The translations under genes were made by a program, and so were the position numbers. Positions 1 through 7,041 of a DNA stretch of 9,131 bases are shown here, in pieces (the first letter of the stretch is position 1; every line of letters starts with the position of its first letter). Below the pieces are notes generated by a model. The model did no database searches. It saw nothing but the letters and a program-made list of their open reading frames with translations, and had not been told where the DNA came from. The DNA comes from Pedobacter sp. Lineage in GTDB: Bacteria; Bacteroidota; Bacteroidia; Sphingobacteriales; Sphingobacteriaceae. The stretch lies in the NCBI GenBank assembly GCA_028287885.1, contig JAQBOT010000318.1:1-9131 (forward strand), given 5' to 3'.

Positions 1-149
1 GGTTCCGCGTTTGCAGCAGAATCTGTGTTCGACATCTCGAATACACCCGAATATGTTCCGTCGATGTGGGTAGTTCTTAAAATCTCTTTACTGCAACTGC
101 TCAGACATATAATCGAAACAACCATCAGAATAACCATTAGCTTTTTCAT
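1..149 (-). CDS. Lipoprotein, N-terminal fragment (runs off left edge)
   Basis: A 49-codon open frame begins with ATG at 149 and continues past the left edge of the window. Its N-terminus is a textbook type II signal peptide: a short basic start (MKK), a hydrophobic stretch (LMVILMVVSIICL) and a lipobox LSSC with the lipidated cysteine at residue 19, followed by SKEILRTTHIDGTYSGVFEM. The product is therefore expected to be exported, cleaved before Cys19 and anchored in a membrane. The short GTYSGVF segment resembles the start of a beta-strand-rich domain, but too little is visible to name a family. The gene is divergent from nudK, with 138 bases between the two starts. No Shine-Dalgarno sequence precedes the ATG. 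The lipoprotein call is fairly secure; the function is unknown. Confidence 0.8.
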   Translation of the reverse strand, partial: MKKLMVILMVVSIICLSSCSKEILRTTHIDGTYSGVFEMSNTDSAANAE

Positions 150-287
150 GGGCAACAATTAAAGAATCGGGTTTAACTACATTGGTATAACATCCTTGTG
201 TGTTAACGGATTTCAATGAATAAAATGTACAAACAAGAATCTTAAAAACCATGTTAAATATTTACTTTTAATTAAACTTAGATCCAG
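150..287. promoter_or_regulatory. Divergent intergenic region between lipoprotein gene and nudK
   Basis: This 138-base AT-rich gap separates two divergent start codons and so should hold the promoters of both genes. The only candidate element I can point to is TACTTTTA at 263-270 on the plus strand, seven of eight matches to the Bacteroidota -7 consensus TAnnTTTG. No convincing TTTG -33 box lies about 20 bases upstream of it, so the match is weak. I see no convincing pair on the minus strand, and no riboswitch or clear inverted repeat. Confidence 0.4.
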
Positions 288-869
288 ATGACTCCAAAAG
301 TAAGAAACCTGCAAACAGAGATATTATCCGACAACTGGTATACGCTTAAAAAAATAAGCTATGAAATATCAAAGGAAGACGGAAGCTGGAGTACTCAAAT
401 GCGGGAAGCATATGATCGTGGAAATGGCGCTACGATCCTTCTCTACAACAAGGAAGAAAAAACGATCATACTCACCAGGCAATTCAGATTACCGACCTAC
501 ATCAATGGAAATGAATCCGGAATGCTGATCGAGGCCTGCGCTGGTTTACTTGACGATAACAATCCAGAAGATTGTATTCGAAAGGAAGTACAGGAAGAAA
601 CTGGGTATGATATCAGCCACGTTGAGAAAATCTTTGAAGCTTACATGTCTCCGGGTTCAGTAACCGAAATCCTTTACTTCTTTATAGGAGAATATGCCAA
701 GTCCATGAAAACTTCAGAAGGAGGCGGATTGGAAGATGAGCAGGAGTCTATTGAAGTGCTTGAACTGCCATTTCATCTGGCCATTCAGATGATGAACTCT
801 GGCGAGATTAAGGATGCAAAAACCATAATGCTACTTCAATATATGCAGCTTAAGCAAATACTAGACTAA
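288..869 (+). CDS. nudK: NudK-type GDP-mannose / nucleotide-sugar Nudix hydrolase
   Basis: This 193-residue protein closely follows E. coli NudK as I remember it (191 residues). NudK hydrolyses GDP-mannose, and less efficiently related nucleoside diphosphate derivatives, to GMP and mannose-1-phosphate in the cytoplasm using Mg2+. Family signatures include ILSDNWYTL (12-20), YDRGNGATILLYN (42-54), RQFR (64-67), GNESGMLIEACAG (74-86) and YMSPGSVTE (119-127). The Nudix box spans G86-Y107 and ends in KEVQEETGY, with the metal-binding glutamates E100, E103 and E104. The box is one residue shorter than the generic consensus and has Lys for the usual Arg; E. coli NudK as I recall it shows the same two deviations, so they are family traits. 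GGGLEDEQE follows at 145-153. Start ATG 288 fits the family length. Its stop overlaps the stop of the convergent CDF gene. Substrate preference is inferred from the family. Confidence 0.92.
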   Translation: MTPKVRNLQTEILSDNWYTLKKISYEISKEDGSWSTQMREAYDRGNGATILLYNKEEKTIILTRQFRLPTYINGNESGMLIEACAGLLDDNNPEDCIRKEVQEETGYDISHVEKIFEAYMSPGSVTEILYFFIGEYAKSMKTSEGGGLEDEQESIEVLELPFHLAIQMMNSGEIKDAKTIMLLQYMQLKQILD

Positions 870-1777
870 AGTTCAAAGTCATCCAGTTGAGGTTCTATAT
901 ATATTTGTTTTACTGCCGGATGTGCCTCTTGGATCGTTGACCTGATCCGGCTTATCGAACTTGCAATTTGCTCGCTGTTCAATTCTCCATCAAAGCTTAC
1001 TTTCAATAATAAAAGTAGTTCCTCAGGTGCCAGATACATAGAAAGCTGATGCTTTGATTTTCTAGTAGAGGGATCTTGCTCCACGATCAGACGAATTTCA
1101 GTAAGCAAACTCTGATCTGCGCTCTCGCCCATCAACAGACTGCGGCTTTCCTTCGCAAGCATAATGGAAATAAATGTTAGCAATAAGCCGATGACAATGG
1201 ATGCTGCGCCATCAAAATATGGATTGTTATAGTAGTGGCCAAGGAAGACGCCTAAAAAAGCCACCAACAAACCAACTACGTCAGCCGCATCCTCAAATAC
1301 AACAACAAATGTAGTTGGATCTTTACTGATCTTAACATAGGTCCAGAATGATACGCTACCTCTCTGCCGGTTAAATTCCTTAACCGCCGTAATCAAAGAA
1401 ATACCGTCAAACACGAAGGCAAAAGCAAGAACGATGTAATTCCACTTGGGATCATTCATTTGCTCAGGATTCAAAATATGGGTTACCCCTTCGTAAAATG
1501 AAATCCCGCCACCAACAGCAAAAATCAATACCGAAACGATGAAAGCCCAAAAATAAAGCTCTTTGCCATAACCAAAGGGTCGTAAGCTATCTGCCGGCTT
1601 TTTGCTCCTTTTCATCCCATACAGCAACAAAACCTCGTTACCGGAATCAACCAAAGAGTGTATACCTTCAGAGATCATCGCCGAACTGCCTGTTACGGCA
1701 GCAGCAATAAACTTCATAATTGCTATAAGTAGATTAGCGAAGAGTGCGCTGTATATAGGAATCTTTGATGCTGCCAC
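866..1777 (-). CDS. Cation diffusion facilitator transporter (ZnT9-like)
   Basis: This is an inner-membrane cation/proton antiporter of the cation diffusion facilitator family, which usually exports divalent metals such as zinc, iron or manganese. From the GTG at 1777 it is 303 residues: about six hydrophobic segments (roughly 9-30, 36-55, 74-96, 113-132, 157-180 and 190-208), then a cytoplasmic C-terminal domain ending IYIEPQLDDFEL. The HxxxD of transmembrane segment 2 is present in EGIHSLVDSGNE (H40, D44). In the fifth segment the usual HxxxD is replaced by FEDAADVVG, as in the SLC30A9/ZnT9-like branch, as is FGYGKELYFW, so the metal cannot be predicted safely. No ATG lies near the start. 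A TTG at 1786 would give three more residues, but GTG 1777 yields MAASKIPIYS, which fits related proteins better. It follows the 128-residue gene by 57 bases and is probably cotranscribed with it. Confidence 0.9.
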   Translation of the reverse strand: MAASKIPIYSALFANLLIAIMKFIAAAVTGSSAMISEGIHSLVDSGNEVLLLYGMKRSKKPADSLRPFGYGKELYFWAFIVSVLIFAVGGGISFYEGVTHILNPEQMNDPKWNYIVLAFAFVFDGISLITAVKEFNRQRGSVSFWTYVKISKDPTTFVVVFEDAADVVGLLVAFLGVFLGHYYNNPYFDGAASIVIGLLLTFISIMLAKESRSLLMGESADQSLLTEIRLIVEQDPSTRKSKHQLSMYLAPEELLLLLKVSFDGELNSEQIASSISRIRSTIQEAHPAVKQIYIEPQLDDFEL

Positions 1778-1834
1778 AAATATCAAAACTGATTTTTCAG
1801 CGAATTGTTTGAGATTTAGTGATGGTGTGCAGGA

Positions 1835-2221
1835 CTAAAGTATAGAGAATCCCTTACGCTTAATTATTCGCTGCCCTTTTTCATTGGTTTCGATCTTATG
1901 TGATGTATTTGGCGCATTTTGTCCATTCAATCCAAAGATCTGGCCATTGTCAACAAGCGTTCTTACAAAACTACTTGCATGTTTAAGCATTTCAGCATCC
2001 GAATCACGGGAATTTACTGCCTTGACCTTGTCATGATCATCAAGCTGCAAGTCCAAGGTAACCGGAACCGGAATAAACACCTTTTCGTTTTCTTCCAAAT
2101 CCACCGTATGTAAGCAATTTGCGTAAACTTCCAGCATATCTTTTCCTTTTCTGGAAAAGCTAAGCAATTCATAGCCATGCTTATCTAGTTCTTTTGCCAG
2201 GCCAACTTCTGTTAACGCCAT
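1835..2221 (-). CDS. Small unrecognised protein paired with the metallopeptidase
   Basis: A 128-residue soluble protein starting at ATG 2221, 25 bases after the stop of the metallopeptidase gene on the same strand, so the two are almost certainly cotranscribed. I do not recognise the family. It has no signal peptide or membrane segment. The first half contains many charged residues; a strand-like stretch KVFIPVPVTLDLQL lies at 47-60, and the C-terminus is basic (IIKRKGFSIL, 119-128). Residues 82-122 resemble the C-terminal end of the neighbouring peptidase: ASSFVRTLVDNGQI corresponds to AKSFLEDLLRRGRL, and both proteins then end with an (S/T)H...G...KR tail. A partner, chaperone or inhibitor of the peptidase is a reasonable guess by analogy with protealysin and its inhibitor emfourin, but I do not see emfourin sequence features. 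That it is a real gene is well supported by position and length; its function is unknown. Confidence 0.75.
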   Translation of the reverse strand: MALTEVGLAKELDKHGYELLSFSRKGKDMLEVYANCLHTVDLEENEKVFIPVPVTLDLQLDDHDKVKAVNSRDSDAEMLKHASSFVRTLVDNGQIFGLNGQNAPNTSHKIETNEKGQRIIKRKGFSIL

Positions 2222-2246
2222 AATTTCTAAACTTTAAACGTATATA

Positions 2247-3698
2247 TTACCTGTGAAAGCAGCAATCTATCCTTAGCCGTTTCAATATAAGATCCTTTCC
2301 ATCCTTTCGTAATTCATGTGTATGCCGGTCATGTCCATCCTGAGCATAAAATTGAGAACCAATCCCTGCGCTACCTTGCACAGTGTTATCCAATTTCAAT
2401 CGTCCTCTTCTCAGTAGATCTTCAAGAAAAGACTTTGCAGCAACATCTTCAGCAGGTGCTTCCATAGAACCGATGTCCAAATTGGCACCAGCCACATTAA
2501 AGTGTTTAACCTCGGCGGCAGAATGCACAACGATATTATCTGATCCCAAGTTGTATTCATGAACAGCAAGGCTAAGTTTAGGCAACTCACTTCCACTTGA
2601 ATGGTCTAAATCTAAGACAACCTTGTTTTTCTTCAGCGCAGCAAGTGTAAAAACGCCGGAGCTTGCTGGAGAAATGATCCCGTGTTTTAGGAAACCGCTT
2701 TTTAACGCCTGGACGTAGTTGCTTTTTGGAAAAAGAGAATTGGCAACCTGCATCATATTCACAGCAACCTGGCTGAAAAATGTAGGCACTACTGAAGCTG
2801 CTTTAACAGCGTTGATCAGGATCTTACCCATATCCAAACTCACCTGTAAGAGATTTTCTTCATCTTGCAGTGGCTTGGTTTTAAACATATTGGCCATGCC
2901 TTCAAAAAACGCGGATGTGAATATCCTGGAAAACGAATGCGGTTCAGAGGATAAGCTGTTCCCTGGCGTATAGGAAGGAAGTGTGTCGGGATCCTGGTAA
3001 AAAAATGAATTTACTGCATTTCTCAGGCAGTCGGGATCAACGGCAGTAGGATTACTTTGCCGAATGGCCCATCCAAGCTGCTCGGCAAGTCGCGAAAGCC
3101 TGGAGCTGCGGTAAAGTGTTTTCCCTGTCTCCAGTAGCACTGCGTGGCGCATGCTTGGCACTTGCAATTGACATAAGATTGCGCTCATGTCACCAAAAGA
3201 TTCGTGAAAAGCAGCAACTTCAATGCTTGCAGCGTCCCATAGTTGAGGTTTAACCGCATCAAGAACAGCATGCCCGTGTTCATGACAAACTACATCAGGA
3301 CTTTCTCCTGAATAGAAAGTACGTGCGCCTACGTTTCCCTGGAAGAACCGAAGTCCAACACGGTCATAATAGGCATTTAGGTCATCTCCATGGTACAGAT
3401 CTACAGGAAGCACTTTTCCTACCTGCCAGGTGATACCCGGAACCTGGTTGCTCCAGAATTCAGATGCACGATTAAGGGAAGCTGCAGCAGCCCAGTAGCG
3501 GAATTCGGCTGAAGCAATTTTATACAATTGTGGGGCTGGAGCTTCTGCAGGGTTTTCAATTAGAGTTGGAAACCCCGAGGCACTTAAATCTGGCGCTGGT
3601 ATCTGGATCAATTGTCCGCCATCAGGCGAATTGCCTGATCCTGGATCGTGTTCCCATGCCGCAATAGTGGTTTGTATGTTACTTTTCTTGGCTGTCAT
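2247..3698 (-). CDS. Cytoplasmic thermolysin-like (M4-type) zinc metallopeptidase
   Basis: This 483-residue protein has the catalytic layout of thermolysin-like gluzincin peptidases. The helix motif DVVCHEHGHAVLDAV (135-149) supplies HExxH with zinc ligands H139 and H143 and catalytic E140. HESFGDMSAI (165-174) supplies the third ligand E166 and the supporting D170, matching the ExxxD motif of family M4. EPHSFSRIFTSAFFEGM (252-268) resembles the segment bearing the transition-state histidine of M4 enzymes, making H254 the candidate. The preceding YYDRVGLRFFQG (110-121) also suits this fold. Unlike secreted thermolysins it has no signal peptide and no obvious long propeptide, so it probably acts inside the cell or leaves by another route. 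The C-terminal 130 residues are not recognisable and share a motif with the small protein encoded next. ATG 3698 lies 103 bases after dnaE2. Substrate is unknown; a non-proteolytic or self-processing role cannot be excluded. Confidence 0.78.
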   Translation of the reverse strand: MTAKKSNIQTTIAAWEHDPGSGNSPDGGQLIQIPAPDLSASGFPTLIENPAEAPAPQLYKIASAEFRYWAAAASLNRASEFWSNQVPGITWQVGKVLPVDLYHGDDLNAYYDRVGLRFFQGNVGARTFYSGESPDVVCHEHGHAVLDAVKPQLWDAASIEVAAFHESFGDMSAILCQLQVPSMRHAVLLETGKTLYRSSRLSRLAEQLGWAIRQSNPTAVDPDCLRNAVNSFFYQDPDTLPSYTPGNSLSSEPHSFSRIFTSAFFEGMANMFKTKPLQDEENLLQVSLDMGKILINAVKAASVVPTFFSQVAVNMMQVANSLFPKSNYVQALKSGFLKHGIISPASSGVFTLAALKKNKVVLDLDHSSGSELPKLSLAVHEYNLGSDNIVVHSAAEVKHFNVAGANLDIGSMEAPAEDVAAKSFLEDLLRRGRLKLDNTVQGSAGIGSQFYAQDGHDRHTHELRKDGKDLILKRLRIDCCFHR

Positions 3699-3801
3699 AA
3701 TTAGGGATAAGCTAAAATGATGATTGTTGTATTCTAAATCTACTAATAAAAAATTTATTCCATTATCAAAAGACCTCTACTTCAAACAATTAACTAATAA
3801 A
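3699..3801 (-). promoter_or_regulatory. AT-rich gap between dnaE2 and the metallopeptidase gene
   Basis: This gap of 103 bases lies between two same-strand genes and is long enough for a separate promoter for the metallopeptidase unit. On the minus strand it contains TTTG-like and TAAATTTT elements that individually resemble Bacteroidota promoter boxes, but I find no pair at the usual spacing of about 20 bases. I see no GC-rich hairpin followed by a T run, so no intrinsic terminator for dnaE2 can be called. Confidence 0.3.
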
Positions 3802-6800
3802 CTATTTAAAATTCCTTGCCGCAGGAAAGAGTTCTTCTTGTGCAATCTGGCGAACTTGGGTTCGCTTGTTTTGTGTAATAAATGGCGTGCTTTTTTCATC
3901 TCTTGGCGACAAAGTAAGAATTGAGGGTTCTACATTTTCATCGGTCGTAAGTCCGCGTAACATTTTAGACAGGTCAAAACAACGCTTCACAATAACATGA
4001 ACTACTTCACCCTGGCGCTGCAGTTTACCCTCCACCATGAGCAGTCTGGCCTGTAAAATTTCCTTCCGGTAAGTATCAAACAGATTTTGAAAGATAACCA
4101 GGTTTGAAAACCCAAACTCATCCTCAATCGTCATAAAACAAACGCCACCTGCTGTACCTGGCCTTTGCCTGACAAGAACCAACCCTGCAACCTTAACCGG
4201 ATCTCCATCCTTCATATCCTTAAGTTCTTTGTTTGAACGGATATGAAGCAAGCGAAGCTTCTCCCTTACAAAACTCACCGGATGTGCTTTTAAGGATAGT
4301 GAGGTGGCTGCATAATCCTGCACCACGTGCTCAGAATCAGGCATTACCGGCAATATTACCTTACTTTCAATCGTGCTCTCTGAAGGCTGCCCTGCAAATA
4401 ACCCTACTGGAAGATCTGCCAATGCAGATACTTCCCACAATGCCTTGCGACGGTCTAAGCCCAAAGACCTAAAGGCATCTGCATCAGCCATCTTTTCCAA
4501 AGCAGCTAAAGGAACACCGGAATCCCGTATTTCAGTTATGCTTTCAAACCTTTTGGATCGTGCAGATAGTAAAGCTTGCACGTCATCTTCACGCATGCCC
4601 TTGATCTGCCGAAAACCAAGGCGAATTGAAAAATACTTACCTGATTTTTCTTCCAGCTTATTATCCCACAAAGAATAATTCACATCAATGGGGCGTACAT
4701 CCACCTGGTGTTTTCTTGCATCTATAACGAGTTGTGCAGGCTGATAAAAGCCCATGGGCATACTGTTTAATATGGCTGTTGTAAATACATCAGGATAATA
4801 ACATTTAATCCAACAGGACACATATACCAGAAGTGCAAAGCTCGCGGCATGGCTTTCCGGAAACCCATAACTTCCAAAACCTTCCAATTGCTTAAAAACA
4901 CGTTGTGCAAATTCTGGCGTATAGCCTTTTGCTGTCATCCCTTCTACCAGCTTCTTTTCAAACTGGCTTACCAGACCCTTCATCTTAAAAGTGGCCATGC
5001 TTCTGCGTAAACCGTCTGCCTCAGCCGGACTAAATCCAGCTGCAACAATGGCGATCTCCATGGCCTGTTCCTGAAACAAAGGGACGCCCAATGTTCTGCC
5101 TAAAATTTCTTCCAGTTCTTTCGATGGGTATTCTACAGGCTCCTCTCCATTCCTTCTACGTAGGTAGGGATGTACCATATCACCTTGTATTGGGCCGGGC
5201 CGAACAATAGCAACTTCAATAACCAAATCGTAAAAACAGGTGGGCTTAAGCCTTGGCAGCATTGCTTGCTGCGCACGACTCTCGATCTGAAAAACCCCAA
5301 TTGTATCTGCATGGCTTACCATATCATATACTGCAGGATCATCTTGTGGAATATTGGCTAAAGTTAAATTCAACCCATAATGCTTCTTTGCTAAATCAAA
5401 AGCTTTACGTATGCAGGTAAGCATCCCTAAAGCAAGAACATCTACTTTAAGAAATCCTAGGGCATCAATATCATCTTTGTTCCATTCAATGCAGGTTCGG
5501 TTCTCCATCCGTGCATTCATAATTGGACAAAGGTCTGTAAGTTTGCCCTGGGTAATAACAAAGCCACCGGTATGCTGCCCCAGTTGCCTCGGAAATCCCA
5601 TCAGCTGTCTGGTTAGATCAAGCACTTTAGCTAGATGAGAGTCAGCAGGATTTAAGCCCTGCTCCTCTAAACGCTTGCCTTCAAACCATTCATCCGTAAA
5701 TTCCCATATGGAACTGGAAAGCCTGTTTATGGTATCTACGGATAAGCCCATTGCCTTTCCAACATCCCTTATCGCTCCCTTTTGCCTTTCCTGTGTAACT
5801 GTTGCAACGATAGCCGCACGATCACGCCCATATTTCTGATATATATACTGGATCACTTCTTCACGGCGTTCATGCTCAAAGTCAACATCTATATCTGGCG
5901 GTTCATTCCTTGCATCAGACATAAAGCGGGCAAACAAGAGCTTAAACTTTGTCGGGTTTACAGAGGTAATACCCAGACAATAACATACCACAGAATTCGC
6001 AGCTGAGCCCCGACCCTGACATAAAATCCCTTTACTACGTGCAAATCGTACAATGTCATGCACGGTAAGGAAGTAGGAAGCATAATCCTTTTCCTCAATA
6101 AATGATAGTTCGTGTTCAATCGTTGTACTTACGCCTTCCGGGATGTTGGCCCCAAATTGTTCATGTGCCCCCTCCCAGGTCAAATTTGTTAGTTCCTCCT
6201 GAGGGCTGCGGCCATCCGTTGTAAGTTCAGTCGGATATTCATATTTTAAACTATCTAAAGTAAATTGACAGGCCTCGGAGATTTCTTGTGTATTCCTGAT
6301 GGCTTCAGGATACTGCCTGAACAAGCGTTTCATCTCCGCTGTAGACTTCAAATGCCTTTCCGCATTTTGATGTAGAAGAAAGCCAGCGGAGTGAATCGTG
6401 CACTTAGCACGAACACAGGTTAAAATGTCTTGTAATTCCCGGCGCCCTGGATCATGGTAATGCACATCATTTGTTGCAGCAAGAGGAATATTCAATTGCT
6501 TTCCAATTTGAGAGATCCGGAACAACCTTTTCGCATCATCACCCATATATGATCTTGAAGCCGCCAGGTAGAGCTTCTTTCCCAGCGTTCGACGATATTC
6601 TTCCAAGGCAAGCTGGAATGATAACTCGAATTCAAAGGTTTCCGTCAACGTTATAGGAGGAATCGCAATAAACAACATGCCTTGGCTATGCGAATAGACA
6701 TCGTTTTTATATAAATGGCATTCGCCTTTTTCAGCCCTCAGGTTTCCTGTAGTAAGTAATGCAGAAAGTCTGCAATATGCATCCTTATCAGTTGGATATG

Positions 6801-7029
6801 CCAGCAGTGGAGGACCATCAAGCAAGTCTAAATGGCATGCTGGAATAATGCGTATACCCTTTTCCTTTGCAGCAACATGTCCGCGCACAATCCCTGCAAA
6901 GCTGTTCCTATCTGTAATCGCAATGCTCTTATACCCCAAGGCAGCTGCATGCTCCACGAGTTCCTCCGGGTGAGAAGCTCCCCGAAGAAAGCTGAAATTG
7001 CTGGTTACCTGTAATTCCGAATAGTCCAT
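3802..7029 (-). CDS. dnaE2: Error-prone DNA polymerase DnaE2 (ImuC)
   Basis: DnaE2/ImuC is the C-family polymerase that performs mutagenic translesion synthesis with ImuA and ImuB after DNA damage. The 1075-residue product matches the family length. In order: a PHP domain from YSELQVTSNFSFLRGASHPE (N-terminus), with Gln where DnaE has a metal-binding His; GRGSAANS (339-346); the catalytic motif PDIDVDF (378-384; D379 and D381 are the likely metal ligands); GFLKVDVLALG (525-535) with the third Asp at about 530; YGFPESHAASFALLVY (721-736); a helix-hairpin-helix region near 805-865; and an OB fold near 943-1015. The C-terminus carries QEELF (1064-1068), resembling a beta-clamp binding pentapeptide. 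The ATG at 7029, 12 bases after the imuB stop, is preferred to a TTG at 7035. The tight spacing puts it last in the imuA-imuB-dnaE2 operon. Identification is secure; the clamp motif is inference. Confidence 0.97.
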   Translation of the reverse strand: MDYSELQVTSNFSFLRGASHPEELVEHAAALGYKSIAITDRNSFAGIVRGHVAAKEKGIRIIPACHLDLLDGPPLLAYPTDKDAYCRLSALLTTGNLRAEKGECHLYKNDVYSHSQGMLFIAIPPITLTETFEFELSFQLALEEYRRTLGKKLYLAASRSYMGDDAKRLFRISQIGKQLNIPLAATNDVHYHDPGRRELQDILTCVRAKCTIHSAGFLLHQNAERHLKSTAEMKRLFRQYPEAIRNTQEISEACQFTLDSLKYEYPTELTTDGRSPQEELTNLTWEGAHEQFGANIPEGVSTTIEHELSFIEEKDYASYFLTVHDIVRFARSKGILCQGRGSAANSVVCYCLGITSVNPTKFKLLFARFMSDARNEPPDIDVDFEHERREEVIQYIYQKYGRDRAAIVATVTQERQKGAIRDVGKAMGLSVDTINRLSSSIWEFTDEWFEGKRLEEQGLNPADSHLAKVLDLTRQLMGFPRQLGQHTGGFVITQGKLTDLCPIMNARMENRTCIEWNKDDIDALGFLKVDVLALGMLTCIRKAFDLAKKHYGLNLTLANIPQDDPAVYDMVSHADTIGVFQIESRAQQAMLPRLKPTCFYDLVIEVAIVRPGPIQGDMVHPYLRRRNGEEPVEYPSKELEEILGRTLGVPLFQEQAMEIAIVAAGFSPAEADGLRRSMATFKMKGLVSQFEKKLVEGMTAKGYTPEFAQRVFKQLEGFGSYGFPESHAASFALLVYVSCWIKCYYPDVFTTAILNSMPMGFYQPAQLVIDARKHQVDVRPIDVNYSLWDNKLEEKSGKYFSIRLGFRQIKGMREDDVQALLSARSKRFESITEIRDSGVPLAALEKMADADAFRSLGLDRRKALWEVSALADLPVGLFAGQPSESTIESKVILPVMPDSEHVVQDYAATSLSLKAHPVSFVREKLRLLHIRSNKELKDMKDGDPVKVAGLVLVRQRPGTAGGVCFMTIEDEFGFSNLVIFQNLFDTYRKEILQARLLMVEGKLQRQGEVVHVIVKRCFDLSKMLRGLTTDENVEPSILTLSPRDEKSTPFITQNKRTQVRQIAQEELFPAARNFK

Positions 7030-7041
7030 TACCAAATCTAT

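Noticed and set aside
1919..2113. Plus-strand open frame antisense to the 128-residue gene, considered as a rival to it
   Set aside because: The minus-strand gene is longer, fits the operon spacing, and shares sequence with the peptidase C-terminus; the plus-strand frame has no context.
1835..2221. Naming the 128-residue protein emfourin
   Set aside because: The gene context resembles protealysin-emfourin pairs, but I cannot match the protein to the emfourin sequence pattern, so only the analogy is reported.
3724..3924. Plus-strand open frame across the dnaE2 3' end and the following gap
   Set aside because: Half of it is antisense to dnaE2, composition is low-complexity and AT-driven, and the translation shows no recognisable features.
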